From Cherax quadricarinatus (Eukaryota > Arthropoda > Malacostraca > Decapoda > Parastacidae): a DNA stretch of 64,000 nt. The translations under genes and the position numbers were made by a program. Shown here piece after piece: positions 24,001 to 33,957 of this stretch. The stretch is taken from the NCBI RefSeq assembly GCF_038502225.1, contig NC_091391.1, positions 3,047,228 to 3,111,227 of the forward strand. Reading direction: 5' to 3'. The notes under the pieces are model-generated. The model searched no databases. It saw only the letters and a program-made list of their open reading frames with translations, and was not told the DNA's origin. How positions within the stretch are numbered: the first letter of the stretch is position 1; every line of letters begins with the position of its first letter.

Positions 24001-26091
24001 AGTACTTCCCTGGGCAATTGCTGTCTACCAACCTACTACCACAGGACGGTAATACCTCCCTGGGTGGTTGTTGTCTACCAACCTACTACCACAGGACGGT
24101 AGTACCTCCGTGGGTGGTTGCTGTCTACCAACCTACTACCACAGGACGGTAGTACCTCCCTGGGTGCTTGCTGTCTACCAACCTACTACCACAGGACGGT
24201 AGTACCTCCGTGGGTGGTTGCTGTCTACCAACCTACTACCACAGGACGGTAGTACCTCCCTGGGTGGTTGTTGTCTATCAACCTACTACCACAGGACGGT
24301 AGTATCTCCCTGGGTGGTTGTTGTCTACCAACCTACTACCACAGGACGGTAGTACCTCCCTGGGTGGTTGCTGTATTCCAACCTGCTACCACAGGACGGT
24401 AGCACCTCCCTGGGTGGTTGCTGTCTACCAACCTACTACCACAGGACGGTAGTACCTCCCTGGGTGGTTCCTGTCTACCAACCTACTACCACAGGACGGA
24501 AGTACCTCCCTGGGTGGTTGTTGTCTACCAACCTACTACCATAGGTCGGTAGTACCTCCCTGGGTGGTTGCTGTCTACCAACCTACTGCCACAGGACGGT
24601 AGTACCTCCCAGGGTGGTTGCTGTCTACCAACCTACTACCACAGAACGGTAGTACCTCCCTGGGCGGTTGCTGTCTACAAACTTACTATCACAGGACGGT
24701 AATACTACCCTGGGTTGTTGCTGTCTACCAACCTACTACCACAGAACGGTAGTACCTCCCTGGATAGTTGTTGTCTACCAAGCTACTACCACAGGACGGT
24801 AGTACCTCCCTGTGTGGTTGCTGTCTACCAACCTGCTACCACTGGACGGTAGTCCCTCCGTGGCTTGTTGCTGTCTACCAACCTACTACTACAAGACGGT
24901 AGTACCTCCCTGGGTGGTTGTTGTCTACCAACCTACTACTACAAGACTGTAGTACCTCCCTGGGTGGTTGCTGTCTACCAACCTACTACCACAGGATGGT
25001 AGTACCTCCCTGGGTGGTTGCTGTCTACCAACCTACTACTACAAGACGGTAGTACCTCCCTGGGTGGTTGTTGTCTACCAACCTACTACCACAGGACGGT
25101 AGTACCTCCCTGGGTGGTTGTTGTCTACCAACCTACTACCACAGGACGGTAGTACCTCCCTGGGTGGTTGCTGTCTACCAACCTACTACCACAGGACGGT
25201 AGTACCTCCCTGGGTGGTTGTTGTCTACCAACCTACTACCACAGGACGGTAGTACCTCCCTGGGTGGTTGTTGTCTACCAACCTACTACCACAGGACGGT
25301 AGTACCTCCCTGGGTGGTTGCTGTCTACCAACCTACTACCACAGGACGGTAGTACCTCCCTGGCTTGTTGCTGTCTACCAACCTACTACCACAGGACGGT
25401 AGTACCTCCCTGGGTGGTTGTTGTGTACCAACCTACTACCACAGGACGGTAGTACCTCCCTGACTTGTTGCTGTCTACCAACCTACTACCACAGGACGGT
25501 AGTACCTCCCTGGCTTGTTGCTGTCTACCAACCTACTACCACAGGACGGTAGTACCTCCCTGGCTTGTTGCTGTCTACCAACCTACTACCACAGGACGGT
25601 AGTACCTCCCTGGCTTGTTGCTGTCTACCAACCTACTACCACAGGACGGTAGTACCTCCCTGGGTGGTTGTTGTCTACCAACCTACTACCACAGGACGGT
25701 AGTACCTCCCTGGGTGGTTGTTGTCTACCAACCTACTACCACAGGACGGTAGTACCTCCCTGGGTGGTTGTTGTCTACCAACCTACTACTACAAGACTGT
25801 AGTACCTCCCTGGGTGGTTGCTGTCTACCAACCTACTACCACAGGACGGTAGTACCTCCCTGACTTGTTGCTGTCTACCAACCTACTACCACAGGACGGT
25901 AGTACCTCCCTGGCTTGTTGCTGTCTACCAACCTACTACCACAGGACGGTAGTACCTCCCTGGGTGGTTGCTGTCTACCAACCTACTACTACAAGACGGT
26001 AGTACCTCCCTGGGTGGTTGTTGTCTACCAACCTACTACTACAAGACGGTAGTACCTCCCTGGGTGGTTGCTGTCTACCAACCCACTACTA
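21042..26091. repeat. 50-bp satellite, ~101 copies
   Basis: The unit reads ACAGGAYGGTAGTACCTCCC, TGGGTGGTTG, YTGTCTACCA, ACCTACTACC. GGTAGT near the start and ACTACC at the end are complementary, so each unit can form a stem. The left third has few variants and a repeated six-unit block (the TGAGTGGCTGATG variant at 21810 recurs 300 bp later). The middle (23.5-24.9 kb) is more diverged. The right part carries a TGGCTTGTTG subtype. No frame is meaningfully coding. Confidence 0.97.
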
Positions 26092-26542
26092 CATATGGAG
26101 AGCAAAGTCTACAATATAACATTCTTCACCCTCGCGTAGTATACACGTTCTAAACACCAATCAATAAATATTCTCAAACACACAACTATTATCGTACAGA
26201 CGATGGTATCTCATATTTCTCTGGCTTTAGGTTACAAACAGGGAATAAACCCTCTTGGGAAATACTTTCCACAGGAAGGAAATACCGAGGACCTCCCCAG
26301 GAACATGTAATTCTCTCCCCCGAAGGATAATTAAACCTCCTTCAACGAATTGGGGATCCAAGGCTAAAGGGATCCTTGAGGATTCCTTTAACCGGAAATA
26401 CTTGGGTCTTGGGACCCTGATATCTCCAAATTTTGGGTCTTAAATACATTTATATTGACCTCCTTCACTGGCTCACTGTATGACCATTAATTATTATAAT
26501 CAAAAAGAAGCGCTAAACCATAAGGGCTATACAGCGTATGAC

Positions 26543-26543
<1 letters not shown>
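26092..26543. other. No gene seen
   Basis: About 450 bp of unique-looking sequence. A 62-codon frame at 26255-26443 has no recognisable motif. GGGATCCAAGGCTAAAGGGAT / GGATCCTTGAGGATTCC forms a weak internal inverted repeat. AAGAAGCGCTAAACCATAAG near 26506 resembles a dispersed decapod repeat, by memory only. Confidence 0.4.
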
Positions 26544-26630
<87 letters not shown>

Positions 26631-26667
26631 TTTTTGTTCTACTTGTTGTGGTTGCTGTTAGTTGTTA

Positions 26668-26726
<59 letters not shown>
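26544..26726. repeat. (AAT)n ... (ATT)n inverted triplet pair
   Basis: About 85 bp of AAT repeats, a 38 bp spacer (TTTTTGTTCTACTTGTTG and onward), then about 60 bp of ATT repeats. The two tracts are complementary and could fold into one long hairpin. Confidence 0.95.
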
Positions 26727-26728
<2 letters not shown>

Positions 26729-26779
26729 TGACACAGTTTCCACTGTCCACCATCTAAGATTCATTGCTGTTATTAAACG

Positions 26780-26880
26780 AGATGATTTTTTTACTGGATA
26801 CGTTTCGGTCCTGGGACTTTGGTCATTTGGAGTGACGAAAGTCTCAGGACCGAAATGTGTCCTGTAAAGATGACGTTTCA
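26780..26880 (+). other. Degenerate fold-back with hammerhead-like remnants
   Basis: TTTCGGTCCTGGGACTTT (about 26802) and AAAGTCTCAGGACCGAAA (about 26838) are inverted copies around a short spacer. The right half, GTGACGAAAGTCTCAGGACC followed by GAAATG, aligns with the hammerhead order, but C3 of the core is G and no proper GUH triplet follows. It is probably a decayed relative of the fold-back at 28784-29187, which carries the same GGTCCTGGGAC arm. Confidence 0.5.
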
Positions 26881-26954
26881 CCCGTGTTATCTGGAATGTG
26901 GGTTTTCACTTCCCTAGACTTAATCTAAATATTCATTATTTTGTGTGAGAATTA

Positions 26955-27015
26955 ATAAAGGACTTGGAGAGAGTTCTGGGGGTCAACGCCCCCGCGACCC
27001 GGTCCGTGACAAGAC
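26955..27015 (-). mobile_element. CR1-like 3'-end scrap
   Basis: GGAGAGAGTTCTGGGGGTCA, then ACGCCCCCGCGACCCGGTCC, is the reverse complement of the 3' terminus seen at 46800-46850. Only about 60 bp remain, cut off at CCCCCCAAAAAA. Confidence 0.7.
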
Positions 27016-27035
27016 CCCCCAAAAAATAATTATTA

Positions 27036-27170
27036 TGTATTATTAACAAACTCCTGAGTACAGTCATAGAGGCTAAAACGTTGTGTAGCTTTAAAAATAG
27101 GTTAGATAAATACATGAGTGGGTGTGGGTTGTCATGTAGGGGGGGTAATGATTAGGGGAATATGGGGGTA
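27036..27170 (+). pseudogene. CR1-like ORF2 C-terminal scrap
   Basis: Plus-strand reading gives VIEAKTLCSFKNRLDKYMSG, matching the last residues of the intact ORF2 at 38895-41840 (VIEARTLCSFKNRLDKYMSR). It is a short 3' fragment of the same family, with GGGTTGTCATGTAGG after it. Confidence 0.75.
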
Positions 27171-27229
27171 AGAGGAGGGAATTAGTAGGTAGGGGACAGG
27201 CGAGGCAGTAGGAGAGATGAGTGTGGAGG

Positions 27230-27572
27230 TAGGTGGGTAATGTGACAGGTAGGTAATGTGACAGGTAGGTAATGTGACAGGTAGGTAATGTGACAGGTAG
27301 GTAATGTGACAGGTAGGTAATGTGACAGGTAGGTAATGTAACAGGTAGGTAATGTGACAGGTAGGTAATGTAACAGGTAGGTAATGTGACAGGCAGGTAA
27401 TGTAACAGGTAGGTAATGTGACAGGTAGGTAATGTAACAGGTAGGTAATGTAACAGGTAGGTAATGTGACAGGTAGGTAATGTAACAGGTAGGTAATGTG
27501 ACAGGTAGGTAATGTGACAGGTAGGTAATGTAACAGGTAGGTAATGTGTCAGGTAGGTAATGTGAGGTCACT
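27230..27572. repeat. 16-bp minisatellite (GTGACAGGTAGGTAAT)
   Basis: About 21 units of GTGACAGGTAGGTAAT with GTGAC/GTAAC alternation. The minus-strand frame (ITYLSHYLPVTLPTC) is a periodic artefact. Confidence 0.95.
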
Positions 27573-28360
27573 GGTGACCATACCATCACCTCTCATTACT
27601 CTACACTCCACTCCACACTACTCACCCTCTCACTACTTTAATTAAACATAAATAAATGGAAATAAGAATAAATAACGGGGACAGTCAATATTACTATTCT
27701 ACTCAAACACAGTTTATTATTAAGTCCTTGTACAATAATATATTTGGGAACAGGAGAACATTATTGGGGTTTAGATAAATGGGATGGTACATATAAGCAG
27801 TGAGACAGGGAACACAATCAACTTGACGAGAATGTAACTTACAATATAGTACAGAGGACAGTTCACTACAGGAACTAAGCCACAGGTCCCAAGACCTACA
27901 CAGCACGAGTACTGCGCCAAGCCAGTACTCTGCCCAATGTCTCCAACAGTCTCTCCTCCTGAGACTCTCCAGCTCAGCTTTGCTCCCAGGCCAGAGCTCC
28001 GCTCGAATCTCCGGCAGTCTCTCCTCCCGAGACTCTCTAGCTCAGCTCTGCTCACAGGCCAGAGCTCCGCTCGAATCTCCAACAGTCTCTCCTCCCGAGA
28101 CTCTCCAGCTCAGCTCTGCTCCCAGGCCAGAGCTCTGCCCGTATCTCCTCTGCTCAGCTGTTCCTTGGGCTTATATTGTCCCAAGAGCACCCCCCACAAC
28201 CACGTGTACGACCTGACGCCTAGGTCTGACGCCGTCAAGAACAAAAGACCTCAGACGTGGGCGTGGCTGACAGACGTTTGCCAAGGCAAGGTGTGACCAT
28301 ATAATTGGTTAAATTAGGTCTCCCCAGAGACCTCACAAGCCCAGCTGAACTACATCACAG
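27573..28360. other. No gene identified; contains a 68-bp tandem repeat
   Basis: About 790 bp of mixed sequence. The first 350 bp are AT-rich and unremarkable. The rest is G+C-richer, with a 3-copy tandem repeat. Open frames here (for example the minus frame at 27771-28082) lack known motifs. It could belong to a long terminal repeat, but I see no TG...CA ends or primer-binding site to support that. Confidence 0.4.
27932..28150. repeat. 68-bp tandem repeat, ~3 copies
   Basis: CAGTCTCTCCTCC recurs at 27947, 28015 and 28083, exactly 68 bp apart. The unit also contains GAGACTCTCCAGCTCAGCT and CCAGAGCTCCGCTCGAA, with about 90% identity between copies. Confidence 0.9.
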
Positions 28361-28480
28361 GGTGGGTGTGAGTTGGACCTGACTAGCTTGTGCTGCTGGG
28401 TCTGGTGCCGTGCTCCTTCCGTGAGTGGAGGTGACCAGACTGGGTGGGTCATTAGGTTTCTTATGTTATGTTCTTATTAG
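28361..28480 (+). mobile_element. CR1-like 3' UTR fragment with TTATGTTC tail
   Basis: GGGTGGGTGTGAGTTGGACC, then CTAGCTTGTGCTGCTGGGTC, corresponds in reverse complement to the 3' UTR of the intact element (about 38815-38910). It ends TTTCTTATGTTATGTTCTTA, the same 8-bp tail motif. The middle of the UTR is deleted relative to the intact copy. Confidence 0.7.
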
Positions 28481-28861
28481 AATTATTATTGTCATTATAA
28501 GTTGCAAAGGTTGGCGGTGGGATTTGGGATGGGTATGTAACAGAAGGTAATTAAAACTGTACATAGGAAAAAGGTGACGAGGGAAAAAAAATTGATAATG
28601 AAAGAGTGGATAACAGATTGGAGGGAGAAAGTTTGGAGGAAGTGGATATGTTCAGATATTTGAGAGTGGACGTGTCCACGGACGGGTCTTTGAAAGATGA
28701 GGTGAAACATATCGTGAGTTGTGGCATCTATGGAGAACTTTACCCATGGAGGTAAGCGTTAGTATAGTGGTATCAATACTGGTGGTTTAGAAAGGCACGT
28801 AAGCAAACACTATGACAGGTTGTTAGGTAAGACACATATGCAACAGTTAGGTATCTTTATT

Positions 28862-28900
28862 TCGAAACGTTTCGCCTACACAGTAGGCTTCTTCAGTCGA
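28862..28900 (-). ncRNA. Hammerhead ribozyme candidate (left arm)
   Basis: On the minus strand: TCGA (stem I), CTGAAGA core (28896-28890), an extra A, GCCTAC-TGT-GTAGGC (stem II), GAAAC (28873-28869), GTT triplet (28868-28866), TCGA (stem I return, 28865-28862). Compared with the copy at 4782, stem I changes from GGA/TCC to TCGA/TCGA and stem II from GCCAC/GTGGC to GCCTAC/GTAGGC, with pairing kept. Core position 7 is A, which hammerheads tolerate. Confidence 0.65.
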
Positions 28901-28935
28901 GTACAGAAAAGTTGCTTCTATCAACTTTCCTGTAC

Positions 28936-28974
28936 TCGACTGAAGAAGCCTACTGTGTAGGCGAAACGTTTCGA
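28936..28974 (+). ncRNA. Hammerhead ribozyme candidate (right arm)
   Basis: Mirror image of the left-arm copy: TCGA (28936-28939), CTGAAGA (28940-28946), extra A, GCCTAC-TGT-GTAGGC (28948-28962), GAAAC (28963-28967), GTT (28968-28970), TCGA (28971-28974), followed by AATAAAGATACC. A transcript through both arms would pair into one long hairpin that competes with ribozyme folding. Confidence 0.65.
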
Positions 28975-29345
28975 AATAAAGATACCTAACTGTTGCATAT
29001 GTGTCTTACCTAACAACCTGTCGGTATTTTATACCATTTTAATGCACTATGACATTTATTAGAAAACGTTTCGGTCCTGGGACCTTGATCCCAGGACTGA
29101 AACGTTTTCCAATAAATATGTCCTAGTGTTGGCTTACGTGCCTATCTAAACCAACTTCTCGGTATTTATTACCAAGGTTTATACCACCAACACTGGTACA
29201 TGGGTGTGAAGCATGGGTTTTAAACGTTGCAGCGAGGATGAGGCTGGACGCAAGGGAGATGTCGTGTATAAGTGTGGGGTGTGAATATCATACAGAGAAT
29301 TTCGCGCATACAAAAAATTGTAAATTGTATCATGTACAGGTAACA

Positions 29346-29483
<138 letters not shown>

Positions 29484-29595
29484 CTCTATTTCTACCAGTA
29501 CATGATACAACTTATACAGACCATAGCTCACACCAGTGACATACTATACAGAAAGTCCCTGGTTATGTAGAGCATTTCCCACAACAAAGGTTAGT

Positions 29596-29816
29596 TTTGT
29601 CCCAGGATGCGACCCACACCAGTCACCTAACTCTATGGAAAAATAGTGAACTTCCAAACACATTATCAAGGAACCGAAAAAACAATAGAATATCAGAAAG
29701 TGAACATGGACAGCAGATGTCTTAAGTTAACACGCCCAAATGTTTCCACCCGTACCAGGGATCGAACCACGGACCTCAGTGTATGAGATGAGTGCGGTAC
29801 CAACCGAGCTAGGGGA
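29596..29816 (-). mobile_element. tRNA-derived SINE
   Basis: On the minus strand, CCCCTAGCTCGGTTGGTACC carries an A box and CCGTGGTTCGATCCCTGG carries a B box about 35 bp on, with a tRNA-like head of ~70 bp (29816-29746). A tRNA-unrelated body follows, ending TGGGACAAAA near 29596. The acceptor stem does not close and the anticodon arm is imperfect, so it is a SINE, not a tRNA gene. A related head is at 53120. Confidence 0.75.
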
Positions 29817-30127
29817 GGAAATGGGATAACTGGGAGGACGTATAATTCTTGGGTGAAGGGTAGGAGTAGGGGGTTAACCCAGGATGGACTTGACATAATG
29901 AGGTTTTGAGTGCTAGTGGCTTGGACATCCAACAAGTACATAAGAGTGCATTAGATCAGAGTGGAGGCAAATAGTTTTTATGAAATGACGTGCTGTTAGA
30001 GTGTGAGCAAGGTAACATTTATGAAGTGTACACAGACCCACTCATAAGAGAAATAAACTTGTGACAACGGTTCGGTCCGACTTGTTCCTTTTGGTACATT
30101 ATGAAGAGATTCAGGAAAACTGGTTAG
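29817..30127. other. No gene seen
   Basis: About 310 bp of mixed sequence with no conserved frame. AACGGTTCGGTCCGACTTG near 30068 contains a small inverted repeat (CGGTCCG) and lacks hammerhead core motifs. Confidence 0.45.
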
Positions 30128-30385
30128 CCGGACTTGAGTCCTGGAGGTGGGAAGAACAGTGTCTGCACCCTGACAGAGGGTAGGGCATATATGTGTTTGG
30201 AAACTGTATCTGAACTGTGTTACCAACGCGCTTCTGGCAATAGAGTGATTAGGTGAATAATGATCAATGAGGTTCCCCTTTTTGGGGGTTACCTGGAGGT
30301 TATTCCGGGGATCAACGCCCCCGCGGCCCGGTCCATGACCAGGTTACCTGCCTTGATGGCTAGTACATTAAAAAAGAATACTTAA
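30128..30385 (+). mobile_element. RTE-type LINE 3' UTR with a CR1-like scrap inside
   Basis: GCCGGACTTGAGTCCTGGAG, then GGGAAGAACAGTGTCTGCAC, parallels the RTE copy at 16307-16345. It ends TTACCTGCCTTGATGGCTAG as that copy ends CCACCTGCCTTGGTGGGAAA. In between, 30286-30350 is the CR1-like terminus (GGGATCAACGCCCCCGCGGC). Non-coding remnant. Confidence 0.7.
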
Positions 30386-30550
30386 TTTCAATAGACGAGA
30401 CATAAATACTAAAACATTGAGTTTTTAGACCTGACTTGAGCTACGTCTGACAAGACTACAGATACGGTGGGTAAATTCCCCTGAAATCCCACTGCTGGAC
30501 ACGTTTATAGTTTTACTTGTATATTTATGGTTAAATATGTTTGTGTATCT

Positions 30551-31292
30551 TAACCTAACTTACCCTAACCTAACCTAGCCTAACCTATCCTAACCTACCC
30601 TAACCTAACCTAACCTAACCTAACCTAACCTAACCTAACCTAACCTAACCTACCCTAACCTAACCTAGCCTAACCTATCCTAACCTACCCTAACCTAACC
30701 TAACCTAACCTAACCTAACCTACCCTAACCTAACCTATCCTAACCTAACCTACCCTAACCTAACCTAACCTAACCTACCCTAACCTAACCTAACCTAACC
30801 TAACCTAACCTAACCTAACCTAACCTAACCTAACCTAACCTAGCCTAACCTAACCTAACCTAACCTAACCTAACCTAACCTAACCTAACCTATCCTAACC
30901 TAACCTACCCTAACCTAACCTAACCTAACCTAACCTAACCTAACTTACCCTAACCTAACCTACCCTAACCTAACCTATCCTAACCTAACCTACCCTAACC
31001 TAACCTAACCTAACCTAACCTAACCTAACCTAACCTAACCTAACCTAACCTAACCTAACCTAACCTAACCTAACCTAACCTAATCTAACCTACCCTAACC
31101 TAACCTAACCTAACCTAACCTAACCTACCCTAACCTAACCTACCCTAACCTAACCTAACCTAATCTAACCTAACCTAACCTAACCTAACCTAACCTAACC
31201 TAACCTAACCTAACCTAATCTAACCTACCCTAACCTAACCTAACCTAACCTAACCTAATCTAACCTACCCTACCCTAACCTAGCCTATCCTA
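30551..31292. repeat. Interstitial telomeric repeat (CCTAA)n
   Basis: About 740 bp of TAACC/CCTAA on the plus strand (TTAGG on the minus strand), the arthropod telomere motif. Variant words (TACCC, TAGCC, TATCC, TAATC) occur every few units and some multi-unit blocks recur. It is flanked by ordinary sequence on the left and a TA tract on the right, so it is internal, not a chromosome end in this window. Confidence 0.9.
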
Positions 31293-31451
<159 letters not shown>

Positions 31452-31454
31452 CAA

Positions 31455-31560
31455 ACTGGTCATATCCAGCGAAAGTTTTTTTTTTAAATTTAGTAATATA
31501 TACAGGAGAAGGGGTTACCAGCCCCTTGTTTCCGGCATTTTAGTCGCCTCTTACAACACG
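31455..31560. mobile_element. Second copy of the dispersed repeat; seeds the 16-bp array
   Basis: TTTAAATTTAGTAATATATA through CCGGCATTTTAGTCGCCTCT matches 20707-20785. Where that copy continues TTACGACACATTTCTTAGAG, this one continues TTACAACACGCATGACTTAC, which is the first unit of the 16-bp satellite. Confidence 0.75.
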
Positions 31561-33028
31561 CATGACTTACGACAAACTTGACTTACGACAAGCATGACTT
31601 ACGACACGCATGACTTACGACGAGCATGACTTACGACAAGCATGACTTACGGAGAAGCATGACTTACGACACGCATGACTTACGACAAGCATGACTTACG
31701 ACGAGCATGACTTACGACAAGCACGACTTACGACAAGCATGACTTACGACAAGCATGACTTACGACACGCATGACTTACGACGAGCATGACTTACGACAA
31801 GCATGACTTACGGAGAAGCATGACTTACGACACGCATGACTTACGACAAGCATGACTTACGACGAGCATGACTTACGACAAGCACGACTTACGACAAGCA
31901 TGACTTACGACAAGCATGACTTACGACAAGCATGACTTACGGAGAAGCATGACTTACGACGAGCATGACTTACGACAAGCATGACCTTGATAAGCATGAC
32001 TTACGACAAGCATGACCTTGATAAGCATGACTTACGACAAGCATGACTAACGACAAGCATGACTAACGACAAGCATGACTTACGGAGAAGCATGACTTAC
32101 GACAAGCATGACTTACGACAAGCATGACTTACGGAGAAGCATGACTTACGACGAGCATGACTTACGACAAGCATGACCTTGATAAGCTTGACTTACGACA
32201 AGCATGACTAACGACAAGCATGACTAACGACAAGCATGACTTACGGAGAAGCATGACTTACGACGAGCATGACTTACGTCAAGCATGACTTACGGAGAAG
32301 CATGACTTACGACAAGCATGACTTACGACAAGCATGACTTACGACAAGCATGACTTACGACAAGCATGACTAACGACAAGCATGACTAACGACAAGCATG
32401 ACTTACGGAGAAGCATGACTTACGACGAGCATGACTTACGTCAAGCATGACTTACGGAGAAGCATGACTTACGACAAGCATGACTTACGACAAGCATGAC
32501 TTACGACAAGCATGACTTACGACAAGCATGACTTACGACAAGCATGACTTACGACAAGCATGACTTACGACAAGCATGACTTACGGAGAATCATGACTTA
32601 CGACAAGCATGACTTACGAAAAGCATGACTTACGACAAGCATGACTTACGAAAAGCATGACTTACGACAAGCATGACTTACGAAAAGCATGACTTACGAC
32701 AAGCATGACTAACGGATAAGCATGACTTACGACAAGCATGACTTACGACAAGCATGACTTACGACAAGCATGACTAACGGATAAGCATGACTTACGACAA
32801 GCATGACTTACGACAAGCATGACTTACGACAAGCATGACTTACGACAAACATGACTTACGACAAGCATGAATTACGGAGAAGCATGACTTACGACAAGCA
32901 TGACTTACGACAAGCATGACTTACGGAGAAGCGAGACTTACGACAAGCATGACTTACGACAAGCATGACTTACGACAAGCATGACTTACGACAAGCATGA
33001 CTTACGGCAAGCATGACTTACGGAGAAC
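31557..33028. repeat. 16-bp satellite (ACGACAAGCATGACTT), ~90 copies
   Basis: Units of ACGACAAGCATGACTT with ACACG, ACGAG and TAACG variants, plus a recurring longer step CTTACGGAGAAGCATGACT. The array grows out of the dispersed repeat at 31455-31560. A few CCTTGATAAGC units cluster at 31980-32035 and 32170. Confidence 0.95.
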
Positions 33029-33164
33029 CAGGAACATTTAACGAAACTGTTAACGTTAACTTCAAGGATAACATACCAGATAGAAGTTCCTTAAAGTCGT
33101 CTCTATAAGAACGCTACGGATCATCAACCACCACTCATCCGGTGTACACATCTCGGAATGACCC
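33029..33164. other. Short spacer, nothing recognised
   Basis: Unique sequence between the satellite and a LINE remnant. Confidence 0.4.
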
Positions 33165-33735
33165 GCGCCTATGGATACTGGTTTAGTTCCATTAACCTTC
33201 AAGACTTCTATCGTACCTCTTCTTAAATCTATTCATGGATCCTTCCACTACTATATCCCTCTGCAGATTGTTCCACTTCCTGACTGAAGAAATACTTCCT
33301 AACATCCCTGTGACTCAACTGAGTTTTCAACTTCCAGTTGTGACCCCTTGTTGCTGTGTCCCATCTCTGGAACATTCTCTCCCTATCCATCTTGTCAATT
33401 CATTTCACTATTTTATATGTTGTTATCATGTCCTCCCTATCCCTCCTCTCCTCTAATGTCGTCAGGTTGATTTCCCTTAACCTATCCTCGTAGGACATAC
33501 CTTTTAGCTCCGGGACTAGACTTATTGGAAACCTCTGAACTTCCTCCAGTTTCTTGACATGCTTAACCAGGTGTGGGTTCCATAATGGTGCTGCATACTC
33601 CAAGATGGGTCTGACGTACACTATGTAAAGTGTCCTGAGGGACTCCTTACTGACGTCCCTGAGAGCTTATCATAGACTTACCAGACATGTGTTAGCTGCA
33701 GTAATTATTTTGATGATGTGTACGTCAGGCGATGT
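33165..33735 (-). pseudogene. LINE reverse-transcriptase C-terminal remnant
   Basis: Minus-strand reading gives YVRPILEYAAPLWNPHLVKH, VKKLEEVQRFPISLVPELKG, MSYEDRLREINLTTLEERRD and DMITTYKIVK, then WDTATRGHNWKLK and SQEVEQSAE-type tail residues. It is the same family as 5851-6690 and 1401-1680, and includes the segment deleted from the 5851 copy. 5' and 3' truncated. Confidence 0.8.
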
Positions 33736-33957
33736 GTGTGTGTGTACTCACCTAATTGTGGTTGCAGGGGTCGAGACTCAGCTTCTAGCCTCGCCTCTTC
33801 ACTGATCGCTACTAGGTTCTCTCTCTCTGCTTCCTGAGCTTTGTCATATCTCGTCTTAAAGCCATGTATGGTTCCTACCTCCACTACATCACTTGCTAGG
33901 CTATTCCACTTCCTGACGACTCTATGACTGAAGAAATACTTCCTAACATCCCTCTGA
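33736..33957 (-). pseudogene. LINE 3'-end fragment of the same family
   Basis: GTGTGTGTGTGTACTCACCT followed by TGTGGTTGCAGGGGTCGAGA is the reverse-complement 3' end shared with 5836-5900. The minus frame carries SRRVVRKWNSLASDVVEVGT-type residues. A separate truncated copy placed next to 33165-33735. Confidence 0.7.

Larger units (their letters stand above)
28818..29044. mobile_element. Inner palindromic hammerhead element, 10-bp target duplication
   Basis: CACTATGACA is present at 28808-28817 and 29045-29054, flanking 227 bp that split the outer element. The insertion is a near-perfect palindrome. GGTTGTTAGGTAAGACACAT on the left mirrors ATGTGTCTTACCTAACAACC on the right, with a ~30 bp centre near 28905-28930. 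One hammerhead core sits on each arm, facing opposite directions. The right end adds TGTCGGTATTTTATACCATT, which on the left of the 47988 relative appears as AATGGTATACAATACCGACA, so this copy has lost a little of its left end. Confidence 0.75.
28784..29187. mobile_element. Outer fold-back element, itself interrupted
   Basis: CAATACTGGT (28774-28783) and CAACACTGGT (29188-29197) bracket the insertion within an RTE coding region, a 10-bp target duplication with one mismatch. Ignoring the nested 227 bp element, the left arm (GGTTTAGAAAGGCACGTAAG, then CACTATGACATTTATTAG and AAAACGTTTCGGTCCTGGGA) is complementary to the right arm (TCCCAGGACTGAAACGTTTT, then AATAAATATGTCCTAGTG, TTACGTGCCTATCTAAACC). 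The arms meet at about 29080-29090. No coding capacity. At the apex the hammerhead-type stem GGTCC/GGACC and GAAAC survive, without a complete CTGANGA. Confidence 0.75.
28500..29330 (+). pseudogene. RTE-type LINE 3' fragment, split by fold-back elements
   Basis: Plus-strand frames read VDNRLEGESLEEVDMFRYL and VDVSTDGSLKDEVKHIV, matching the C-terminal region of the RTE copy (near 15840-15950). After the insertion at 28784-29187 the match resumes with VHGCEAWVLNVAARMRLD and EMSCISVGCEYHTE, corresponding to the copy near 16200-16290. It has frameshifts and is truncated on both sides. Confidence 0.8.

Noticed and set aside
26799..26870. Active hammerhead in the GGTCCTGGGAC fold-back
   Set aside because: Core C3 is G and there is no valid GUH triplet after GAAAT. 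Kept only as a decayed relative.
27573..28360. LTR of a retrotransposon
   Set aside because: No matching second copy, TG...CA ends, primer-binding site or polypurine tract visible in the window.
29746..29816. Functional tRNA gene on the minus strand
   Set aside because: The A and B boxes are good, but the acceptor stem does not pair and a SINE body follows.
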